The notes under the pieces are model-generated. The model did no database searches. It was not told where the DNA came from and saw only the letters and a program-made list of their open reading frames with translations. Positions 41,698 to 48,892 of a stretch of 64,000 nucleotides of DNA are shown piece after piece. Source of the DNA: Pseudomonadota bacterium (GTDB lineage: Bacteria; Myxococcota_A; UBA796; CAJQPC01); assembly GCA_024228935.1 (NCBI GenBank), contig JAAESX010000213.1, forward strand, positions 1-64,000, given 5' to 3'. Every line of letters begins with the position of its first letter. The first letter of the stretch is position 1. The position numbers and the translations under genes are program-made.

Positions 41698-42684
41698 GTG
41701 ACCCGTCGCACCTTCGTCCGCCGCCCCAAGGTCGTGGACGCCGAAGCGCCCGCCGCCGAGTCCGAAGAAGCGGTCGCCGAGCCCACGGCGGAGCCCGTCA
41801 TCGCCCGCCCCGAGCCGCGTGAGCCCGCTTTCGACGCTGGAGCGCTCGAGGAGCTCGCCGGCATGACGGCCGACGACTTCGCCGCTGCGATGGACGGAAT
41901 GAGCCCCGCCGGTGGCCGAGCACGGCACGAGGTCGGAGACGAGGCCCAGGGGATCGTCGTCGGGCTCTCGGATCGCTCGGTCTTCGTCGACATCGGCGCC
42001 AAGGCCGAAGCGACCATCGATCGCGAGGAGCTTCCCGACGCCGCCATGGGAGAGTCGGTGACCGCTCGGGTCCTGGCTTCGGGCGAGCGAGGCATCCGGC
42101 TGGGCATCCGCCTGCGGGGGGCCGAGGTCAAGGAGCACCTGGTCGCCGCGAAGGACTCCGCCATTCCGATCGAGGGCCGCGTCACCGAGCGGAACAAGGG
42201 TGGCTTCGTCGTCGACCTGTCGGGCGTGCGTGCGTTCTGCCCCGTGAGCCGCATCGATCCCCGCCCCGGCGAGGACCTGGACGTCTGGATCGGCCGCACG
42301 CTCTCGTTCCGCGTCGTCGAGATCGGCGCCCGCGATGTGGTGGTCGACCGGCGGAAGCTCGTCGAGGAGGAGCGCGCCATCGAGGCGGAGAAGACCTGGG
42401 GAACCCTGGCCGAGGGCCAGCGCAAGACCGGTCGCGTCGAGTCGGTGCACGACTTCGGCGTGTTCGTCGAGGTCAACGGCATCAAAGGACTCGTCCCCAA
42501 GGGCGAGCTCGGAGAGACCGAGCTGACGCCGGGCGAAGAGATCCAGGTCCGCATCGCTCGGGTCGACCGGCAGCGCGAGCGCCTGTCGCTGTCGCTGGGC
42601 CAGGCGCCCGCCCGTGGACTCCAGCCCGCTGCGGGCTCGCTGGGCACGTTCGCCGACCTCTTCGCGCAGGCGAAGAAGAAGTAG
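41698..42684 (+). CDS. S1 RNA-binding domain protein (ribosomal protein S1-like)
   Basis: 328 residues from a GTG with GAGAGG upstream. An acidic Ala/Glu-rich N-terminus (about 70 residues) is followed by three S1-type OB repeats: GDEAQGIVVGLSDRSVFVDIG, IPIEGRVTERNKGGFVVDLSGV, and GQRKTGRVESVHDFGVFVEVN with GLVPKGELG. It is shorter than canonical S1 (about 550, six repeats). Related small S1 proteins affect translation or RNA turnover. Divergent from csrA, another RNA regulator. Confidence 0.9.
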   Translation: MTRRTFVRRPKVVDAEAPAAESEEAVAEPTAEPVIARPEPREPAFDAGALEELAGMTADDFAAAMDGMSPAGGRARHEVGDEAQGIVVGLSDRSVFVDIGAKAEATIDREELPDAAMGESVTARVLASGERGIRLGIRLRGAEVKEHLVAAKDSAIPIEGRVTERNKGGFVVDLSGVRAFCPVSRIDPRPGEDLDVWIGRTLSFRVVEIGARDVVVDRRKLVEEERAIEAEKTWGTLAEGQRKTGRVESVHDFGVFVEVNGIKGLVPKGELGETELTPGEEIQVRIARVDRQRERLSLSLGQAPARGLQPAAGSLGTFADLFAQAKKK

Positions 42685-43008
42685 CTAGGAGCTCGGCAGC
42701 TTCAGGTCCATCCTCTGACCATCGACGGACAGGCTGAGCGGCTGCAGCGACAACACCTGGATGTCGTCCTCGCCGACGCCGTCTCCGTTGGCGTCGATCG
42801 CGGCCCGGATCCGCACGGCGCCGCCTCGCGGGACGGTCATCGACCAGTCCTGCTCGCCCGGCTCCAGTGTCTGACTCCCCAGGAGCAGCGCCGGAGCATC
42901 CCCCTGGAGCAGGAGCACCTCGACGACGACGGCGGCTCCCTTGGCTCCGTCGACGCGACCGCCGATCTCGATGGTGTCGGCCGCGAACGCCGCTGCGAGC
43001 CAGATCAC
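42685..43008 (-). CDS. small secreted protein, function unknown
   Basis: 107 residues from the GTG at 43008, overlapping the UDG stop (GTGA) with GGAGGT 5 nt upstream. Short leader MIWLAAAFA-A before DTIEIGGRVDG. The remainder is a compact beta-sandwich-like sequence with an Asp-rich AAIDANGDGVGEDDI segment near residue 75 that resembles a calcium-binding loop. Not recognised. Third gene of the maf-UDG-unknown operon. Confidence 0.6.
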   Translation of the reverse strand: MIWLAAAFAADTIEIGGRVDGAKGAAVVVEVLLLQGDAPALLLGSQTLEPGEQDWSMTVPRGGAVRIRAAIDANGDGVGEDDIQVLSLQPLSLSVDGQRMDLKLPSS

Positions 43009-43964
43009 CGCAGACCTCCGAGGTGGTCGTAGCGGCTCTTCAGCTCCTTCAAGTCCTGGAACGTGAGCCGCTTGTCCTCGGGCTTCCGCAGCAGGTGGGC
43101 CGGGTGGAACGTGGGCATCACGGGGACACCCTGCCACGACTGCCAGGCGCCACGCATGGACATGATCCCGCGGCTCGTGTCGAGCAGCGTCTTCACCGCG
43201 GGGCTCCCCAGCGTGAGGATGACGCGGGGCTTGATCGCCTCGAGCTGGGCGAAGAGGAACGGCCGGCACGCCGCGACCTCGTCCGGTGCGGGGTTCCGGT
43301 TGTTGGGCGGGCGGCACTTCACGACGTTGAGGATGTAGACCTTGTCGCGTCCGAGCCCCAGGACGTGCTGGAGCATCTTGTCGAGCATCTCGCCGGCGGC
43401 CCCGACGAACGGCAGACCCTCACGGTCCTCGTTGGCGCCCGGGCCCTCGCCCAAGATGACCAGATCGGCGTTCGGGTGGCCCATGCCGAAGACGACGCTG
43501 CGGCGATTCTCACAGAGCCCGCAGCGCTGGCAGGCTCCGAGCTCACGGCGGACAGCGAGCAACCGGTCGGCCGCAGCCCGCGCCGGCGTCCCCACCGGGA
43601 TGGGCGGCGGCGTGCTGAATCCCCAGGCCCCGACCGCGTGCTCGTAGCCGAACGTCGGCTCGGCCTTCTTGCGTCCCCACGCCGAGTGCCGGTTCCCCGC
43701 GGGCTGCTGCTGGTGCTGCGGCGCCTGCGTCGGGGCCTTCTTCTCCTGAGGCGCCGGCCTGGACCGGGCCGGAGCCGCCGGCGGGCGCTGCGCTCGAGGC
43801 TTCTGGCGAGGCTGTCGGGGCGCCACTTCGCGCCGGTCGGGCTCGGCCGGACGGGCCACGACCTGTTCGCCTTCCCGGTGATCCACGCCGCGCTCGCGGT
43901 CCGCTCGGAGCAGGTCGTGCACGTCGGCGACGAGGTCGGCCAGTTCGATGCGCGGGTCGGTCAA
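43005..43964 (-). CDS. uracil-DNA glycosylase, iron-sulfur type (family 4/5)
   Basis: 319 residues from a TTG at 43964 that overlaps the maf stop and has GGAGG 5 nt upstream. The catalytic domain (about 115-319) has CQRCGLC (Fe-S ligands), GEGPGANEDREGLPFVG (family 4 motif 1), VVKCRPPNNRNP and CRPF supplying the other cysteines, and MPTFHPAHLLR (motif 2). It excises uracil from DNA. The first about 110 residues are a basic, Gln/Pro-rich, probably disordered extension, unusual for family 4, which is about 200 residues. Confidence 0.9.
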   Translation of the reverse strand: MTDPRIELADLVADVHDLLRADRERGVDHREGEQVVARPAEPDRREVAPRQPRQKPRAQRPPAAPARSRPAPQEKKAPTQAPQHQQQPAGNRHSAWGRKKAEPTFGYEHAVGAWGFSTPPPIPVGTPARAAADRLLAVRRELGACQRCGLCENRRSVVFGMGHPNADLVILGEGPGANEDREGLPFVGAAGEMLDKMLQHVLGLGRDKVYILNVVKCRPPNNRNPAPDEVAACRPFLFAQLEAIKPRVILTLGSPAVKTLLDTSRGIMSMRGAWQSWQGVPVMPTFHPAHLLRKPEDKRLTFQDLKELKSRYDHLGGLR

Positions 43965-44530
43965 GACAGCCTCCAGCCCAGCGCGCGGAGCTCGGCGACG
44001 AGCCGCAGCACGGGCAGCCCCACGACGTTGAACCAGCTGCCTTCGATGCCCTCGATCAGCCAGGCGCCGCGGTGCTCGACCTCGTATCCGCCTGCGCAGC
44101 CCGCGCCTTCCCCGCTCGCGACGTACGCGGCCAGCTCGGCGTCGCTGAGGTCCTTCCGAAACCGGATGCGCGTCGTCTCGTGGAAGACGCGCTCGACCTC
44201 GGGACCCACGAGCGCCACGCCCGTGACCAGCTCGTGCGTTCGGCCCCGCAGCGAGGTGAGGCAGCGCAAGTGGTCCGCGGGGTCGGCCGGCTTCCCGAAG
44301 GCGGCGCCGTCCAGATGCGCGACCTGGTCCGCTCCGACGACCAGGTCGCGGGGCCTCGAGGCTGCGACCGCGCGCGCTTTCTGCAGCGCCAGCTCGCGAG
44401 CCAGCGCCACCGGCTCGGTCAGCGTGCAGGCGCGCTCGTCCACGCCGGGAGCGACCCCCTCGACCGTGAAGCCCGCGTTCTCCAGGAGTGCCCGTCTCCA
44501 CGGGCTCGTCGATGCCAGCACGAGCCGCAT
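43961..44530 (-). CDS. maf: Maf/YceF-family nucleoside triphosphate pyrophosphatase
   Basis: 189 residues from the ATG at 44530 (GGAGG 6 nt upstream). Maf proteins hydrolyse non-canonical or modified NTPs (dTTP, UTP, m7GTP, depending on subgroup). Seen: LVLASTSPWRRALLENAGF, DERACTLTEPVALARELALQKA, VVGADQVAHLDG, GRTHELVTGVAL and EGIEGSWFNVVGLPV. The ASTSPWR N-terminus and EGSW rather than EGDP suggest the YceF/YhdE border; subgroup is uncertain. Coupled to UDG, giving an operon for nucleotide and DNA hygiene. Confidence 0.92.
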   Translation of the reverse strand: MRLVLASTSPWRRALLENAGFTVEGVAPGVDERACTLTEPVALARELALQKARAVAASRPRDLVVGADQVAHLDGAAFGKPADPADHLRCLTSLRGRTHELVTGVALVGPEVERVFHETTRIRFRKDLSDAELAAYVASGEGAGCAGGYEVEHRGAWLIEGIEGSWFNVVGLPVLRLVAELRALGWRLS

Positions 44531-44599
44531 CCAGGCCCTCCGCATGAGGCCTCGCCCCGTGCAAACCGTACCCCGTTAGTGTAGCCTCGGCAGGTCATG

Positions 44600-44622
44600 G
44601 AGGCCCGGCTGAAACGGGCCTC
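44600..44622 (+). promoter_or_regulatory. perfect hairpin in the leader of the Hsp70 operon
   Basis: GAGGCCCG-(7 nt)-CGGGCCTC, 28 bp before the first start codon. It has no T-run, so it is not a typical terminator. It could be a regulatory site or RNA thermometer-like element; only the symmetry is certain. Confidence 0.45.
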
Positions 44623-44649
44623 AACAGTGCTTCAGAGGTCTGTCAGAGC

Positions 44650-46650
44650 ATGTCTTCAAGCCGCGCGGTCGGCATCGATCTCGGTACGACGTTCTCGGCC
44701 ATCGCTCACGTCAATCGACACGGCGTGCCGGAGATCCTCCACAACGCCGAAGGCGACCGGATCACCCCGTCCGTCGTCCTGTTCGATGGTGACGAGGTCA
44801 TCGTCGGGAACTACGCCAAGCAGTCGGCGGTGGTCTACCCCGAGCAGGTCGTCGAGTTCATCAAGCGATTCATCGGGGACCCCGACTTCACCTTCGAGTA
44901 CCGCAACGAGCAGTACACGCCCGAGCGCATCTCGTCGTTCATCCTGGCGAAGCTGAAGCACGACGCGGAGCTGCGCCTCGGGCACCGCATCGATCAGGCA
45001 GTCATCACGGTCCCCGCCTACTTCAACGACCACCAGCGCCAGGCGACCCTGCGCGCCGGTGAGATGGCGGGCCTGCGGGTCCTCAAGCTCATCAACGAGC
45101 CCACAGCCGCGGCGTTCGCCTACGGCCTGAACAACGCGGACAGCAACAAGCGCGTCCTCGTGTTCGACCTGGGCGGTGGAACGTTCGACGTCACCATCTG
45201 CCAGATCCAGGGCCGCGACATCATCGTCAACGCCACGAACGGCGACCACCAGCTCGGCGGCAAGGACTGGGACGACGCGCTCATTCGCTACGCCGCCAAG
45301 TGCTTCGAAGAGAAGCACGGCATGGACCCGCTCGAGGACCTGGCCGCGTACCACGACCTTCGCCAGAAGTGCGTGTCCGCGAAGATCAGCCTGACCCGTC
45401 GCCCGAAGGTCAACCTCTTCTACGACTACAAGGGCAAGATCATGCGCCTGGAGGTCACTCGGGAGAAGTTCGAGGACCTGACCAGCGGCCTGATGCGACG
45501 CGCCGAGCTGATGACCGACGAGGTGCTCGAGGACGCCGGCCTGAAGCGCGACGCGATCGACACCGTCCTGCTGGCCGGTGGCTCCACCCGGATGCCGATG
45601 GTCCGCGCGATGCTCAAGGAGCACTTCTCGCGTGCCCCGGCGACGGACATCAACCCGGACGAGTGCGTCGCCCTGGGCGCCGCGCTGACGGCTGCGCTCG
45701 AGGCCGCCCGCCTCTCCGGCGAGAAGCCCGACATCGACATCCGTACCCACGATGTCACCAGCCACAGCCTGGGCATGGTGGTCTTCCGGGACCAGAAGCT
45801 CCACAACTCGCGCATCATCAGCAAGAACACGCGGATCCCGTGTGAGCAGACGCGCGACAACTACGTCACCACCCACGACGGCCAGACCACGATGGACCTG
45901 TGGCTGGTGCAGGGCGAGAACATCGACCCGCTCGAGTGCAACGTGCTCGGGCACTTCGAGTTCTACGGAATCCCCCCTCGCCCGGCCGGCGACTCGCGGC
46001 TCGCGGTCACGTACCGCTACAACGCGAACGGCATCGTCGAGGTCGAGGCGATGGACCTGCGCTCCGGGCAGACCCTGGCGCACCGGCTCGCGGCCGGACA
46101 CATCACGCTCGAGGACCTGGCCCGGAACCGCATCCCGATGCAGATGGCCCTGGTCATGGACTGCTCGGGCTCGATGTACGGACAGTCCATCGAGGACGCC
46201 AAGGTCGCGGCGCGCTCGTTCGTCGAGCGCTCGCTGCAGCCCGGACGGCAGCTCGCCATCGTCGCCTTCCCCGGCGGTGTCCTGGCCCCGCCGACCTCGG
46301 ACATCCGACGGCTCATCGGCGCCATCGACAACCTGACGCCCATCGGTTCGACGCCGATGGCGGACGGACTGCGGCAGGGACGCGACCTGCTCCGGCCTCG
46401 CGCGGGAGTCCAGCGCGTCTTCGTGGTGATGACCGACGGCCACCCGGACGATCCGGACGCGGTGACGGCCGAGATCCATCGCATCCGCTCGACGGGCGGA
46501 CGCGTGGTCGCCATCGGCGTGGGTCCGCAGGTCCAGCAGGAGTTCCTGCTGGGCCTCGCGAGCTCGCCGAAAGACTACCACTTCTGCAGTGAGTCGGTGC
46601 AGCTCAAGGGCACGTTCATCAACCTCGCCACCGAACTCTCGGCGACCTAG
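44650..46650 (+). CDS. Hsp70-family protein with a VWA domain in place of the C-terminal lid
   Basis: 666 residues. Residues 1-380 are an Hsp70 nucleotide-binding domain: GIDLGTTFSAIAHVNRHG near 8-25, INEPTAAAFAYGL near 150, VLVFDLGGGTFDVT near 175, and LLAGGSTRMPMV near 310. About 385-490 resemble the substrate-binding beta-domain (SLGMVVFRDQKLH, PIPC-like hydrophobic arch). From about 498 a von Willebrand A domain begins: MDCSGSM (MIDAS D504-x-S506-x-S508) and VFVVMTDGHPDD. The canonical helical lid is absent. First gene of a five-gene chaperone operon. ATPase-driven substrate handling is likely; the VWA could dock partners. Confidence 0.92.
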   Translation: MSSSRAVGIDLGTTFSAIAHVNRHGVPEILHNAEGDRITPSVVLFDGDEVIVGNYAKQSAVVYPEQVVEFIKRFIGDPDFTFEYRNEQYTPERISSFILAKLKHDAELRLGHRIDQAVITVPAYFNDHQRQATLRAGEMAGLRVLKLINEPTAAAFAYGLNNADSNKRVLVFDLGGGTFDVTICQIQGRDIIVNATNGDHQLGGKDWDDALIRYAAKCFEEKHGMDPLEDLAAYHDLRQKCVSAKISLTRRPKVNLFYDYKGKIMRLEVTREKFEDLTSGLMRRAELMTDEVLEDAGLKRDAIDTVLLAGGSTRMPMVRAMLKEHFSRAPATDINPDECVALGAALTAALEAARLSGEKPDIDIRTHDVTSHSLGMVVFRDQKLHNSRIISKNTRIPCEQTRDNYVTTHDGQTTMDLWLVQGENIDPLECNVLGHFEFYGIPPRPAGDSRLAVTYRYNANGIVEVEAMDLRSGQTLAHRLAAGHITLEDLARNRIPMQMALVMDCSGSMYGQSIEDAKVAARSFVERSLQPGRQLAIVAFPGGVLAPPTSDIRRLIGAIDNLTPIGSTPMADGLRQGRDLLRPRAGVQRVFVVMTDGHPDDPDAVTAEIHRIRSTGGRVVAIGVGPQVQQEFLLGLASSPKDYHFCSESVQLKGTFINLATELSAT

Positions 46651-46661
46651 GAGACTCGAAG

Positions 46662-47159
46662 ATGAGTGTTGACACCGAGGTCGCAGCCCTCCGTGCCCAG
46701 GTCGAGGAGCTCAACCAGCTCCTGCTCGAGAAGAACGAGGCCGAGGTCACCCAGCAGAAGGCCTTCGATGCCCTGTACGAGGAGCTCCGCCAGTACAAGG
46801 AGGACTTCATCTACCAGGCCGAGAAGCCCCTGCTCCTGGACCTGCTGCTGTTCTACGACTCGCTGAACTGGTTCCAGGAGTCGCTGGTGAAGAAGGAGAT
46901 GTCCATGGACGTCATCTCCGACAGCTTCCAGTACCTGATCGACGAGTTCCTCGAGGTCCTCTACCGCCGCGACGTGCTCCCGATGGAGGGCCAGGACAAG
47001 TTCGACCCGAAGACGCAGAAGGTCGTCAAGGTCATCCCGCCCGAGGGCCCCGAGCAGGACCAGCTGGTCGCTCAGGTGCTCAAGCGTGGCTTCAACCGGG
47101 CGGAGCGCGTGTTGCGGTCCGAGGAGGTGGTGATCTACCGGGACACCACGGGGCGCTGA
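46662..47159 (+). CDS. GrpE-like nucleotide exchange factor for the neighbouring Hsp70s
   Basis: 165 residues. An N-terminal coiled coil (VEELNQLLLEKNEAEVTQQKAFDALYEELRQ) leads to a GrpE-type beta-wing domain: FYDSLNWFQES, LYRRDVLPMEGQDKFDPKTQ, VLKRGFNRAERVLRSEEVVIY. Compared with housekeeping GrpE (about 190-200), the N-terminal tail is short. It lies 11 bp after the Hsp70-VWA stop and directly before the second Hsp70, so it probably serves both. Confidence 0.85.
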   Translation: MSVDTEVAALRAQVEELNQLLLEKNEAEVTQQKAFDALYEELRQYKEDFIYQAEKPLLLDLLLFYDSLNWFQESLVKKEMSMDVISDSFQYLIDEFLEVLYRRDVLPMEGQDKFDPKTQKVVKVIPPEGPEQDQLVAQVLKRGFNRAERVLRSEEVVIYRDTTGR

Positions 47160-47162
47160 TTG

Positions 47163-48815
47163 GTGAAGGAAGGCTCCCTCATCCTGGGCATCGACCTGGG
47201 GACGACCTTCTCGGCGATGGCCTACGTCGACCGGTTCGGTAAGCCCAACATCCTGCCGAACGGGGACGGCCACTCGACCACGGCGTCGGTCATCCACTTC
47301 TACGACCGCAACGCGTGCGTCGTGGGCGAGGAAGCCGTGAAGATGGTCGTCGTCGACCCCGCCAACGTCGTGCGCTTCATCAAGCGCTCGATGGGCGACA
47401 CCGACTTCGTCCTGGACTTCTTCGGCGTCAGCTACACGCCGCAGGAGCTCTCCGCGTTCATCCTGCGCAAGCTCAAGAACGACGCCGAGGAGGCGCTCGG
47501 CGTCCCTGTCGAGAGCTGCGTGATCACCGTCCCGGCGTACTTCAACAGCGCCCAGCGCGGTGCGACGGCCGAGGCCGGGAAGATCGCCGGCTTCAACGTC
47601 CTGTCCATCATCAACGAGCCGACCGCCGCGGCCATCGCGCTCGGTCTCGAGTACCTGGGCAAGTCCCGGAAGATGCTGGTGTTCGACCTCGGCGGCGGAA
47701 CGTTCGACGTCACGGTCATGGAGATCCGCGGCACGACGCTGCGGACGCTCGCGAGCGACGGAAACGCCGAGCTGGGCGGAAAGGACTTCGACGACCGGCT
47801 CCTCTCGCACGTCGCCGACCAGTTCCGCGACAAGTTCGGCCTGGACCCGCGCGATGATCCGCTTCCGTACCAGGAGCTCTACGAGCGCTGCCTGCACGCG
47901 AAGATCTCGCTCTCGACGAAGCCTCGCGCCGTCATCCCCGTGAACTTCCGCGGCCATCGCATGGTCGTCCAGGTCCAGCGGACCGAGTTCGAGGAGATGT
48001 GCGCCGATCTGGTCGAGCAGTGCACCGAGACCTGCCAGATCGTGCTCGAGAAGTCGCAGGTCGACTGGGGCGACCTCGACGAGATCCTGCTCGTCGGTGG
48101 CTCGACGCGCATGCCGATGATCCCGGAGAACCTGGCTCGGATCTCGGGCGACAAGCCCATCAGCAAGGGCATCAACCCGGACGAGGGCGTGGCCCTGGGC
48201 GCCAGCCTGGCCGGGGTCTTCCGCCACCAGCCGGACCACCCCGCGCTGAAGGCGCACCGAGCCTCGATCGCCCGCGCCAAGGCCCGCTCGCGCACCATGC
48301 CGCCCACGCGCCTCGAGCTCGACAAGCCGGCGACGCCGACGCGCAAGGCCGAGCCCCCTGCCCTGCCGCCTCCGCCCCAAGGCCTCCAGCACCTGAAGGT
48401 CACGGACGCGAGCAGCCACGCGATGGGCATCGTCGTGCTCGATGCGAAGCACAACGAGCGCGTCGTGAACCTGATCCCGGAGACCTCGGCGCTCCCCGTC
48501 GAGAAGCGCGGTCGGTTCGCCTACGCCTACGACAACATGACGGCCGTCCGGGTCGAGGTCACCGAAGGCGCCGGCACGAGCCGCGGCGAGGTCACCGTCA
48601 TCGGCGAGGTCATCCTCGAGAACCTGCCCCCGCGCGTCCGGGGCACTCCGATCGACGTCATCTACCGGTACACCGAGAACCAGATCCTCGAGGTGCACGT
48701 CATCGACGTGGAGACGCGGGCGCTCCGGCGCGCCCGTCTGAACCTCAAGGGGAGCCTGGACCCGCGACGTCTCGACCGCGCCCGAACAGCCCTTTCGCAA
48801 GCGATCATCAACTGA
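47163..48815 (+). CDS. Hsp70-family protein without helical lid
   Basis: 550 residues from a GTG at 47163 (TTG at 47160 is possible). A complete Hsp70 ATPase domain: ILGIDLGTTFSAMAYVDRFG, INEPTAAAIALGL, FDLGGGTFDVTVME, LLVGGSTRMPM. A Pro-rich, basic insertion (about 375-405: PPTRLELDKPATPTRKAEPP) separates it from a beta-type substrate-binding domain (SSHAMGIVVLDAKHNERVVNLIP). The canonical helical lid is missing. It does not carry a VWA domain. In the operon with the Hsp70-VWA, GrpE and J-like genes. Confidence 0.92.
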   Translation: MKEGSLILGIDLGTTFSAMAYVDRFGKPNILPNGDGHSTTASVIHFYDRNACVVGEEAVKMVVVDPANVVRFIKRSMGDTDFVLDFFGVSYTPQELSAFILRKLKNDAEEALGVPVESCVITVPAYFNSAQRGATAEAGKIAGFNVLSIINEPTAAAIALGLEYLGKSRKMLVFDLGGGTFDVTVMEIRGTTLRTLASDGNAELGGKDFDDRLLSHVADQFRDKFGLDPRDDPLPYQELYERCLHAKISLSTKPRAVIPVNFRGHRMVVQVQRTEFEEMCADLVEQCTETCQIVLEKSQVDWGDLDEILLVGGSTRMPMIPENLARISGDKPISKGINPDEGVALGASLAGVFRHQPDHPALKAHRASIARAKARSRTMPPTRLELDKPATPTRKAEPPALPPPPQGLQHLKVTDASSHAMGIVVLDAKHNERVVNLIPETSALPVEKRGRFAYAYDNMTAVRVEVTEGAGTSRGEVTVIGEVILENLPPRVRGTPIDVIYRYTENQILEVHVIDVETRALRRARLNLKGSLDPRRLDRARTALSQAIIN

Positions 48816-48818
48816 TCC

Positions 48819-48840
48819 GAGGGGTCGGGTCGGACCCCTC
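48819..48840 (+). promoter_or_regulatory. hairpin between the second Hsp70 and the J-like gene
   Basis: GAGGGGTC-(6 nt)-GACCCCTC, a perfect 8-bp stem 3 nt after the Hsp70 stop codon, with no T-run after it. It may attenuate read-through into the last two genes or protect the mRNA end. Confidence 0.5.
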
Positions 48841-48892
48841 CCCACACGACGCAGGCAACGCTAGTACGATTGCGCCGGAACGTCGGAGTGAA

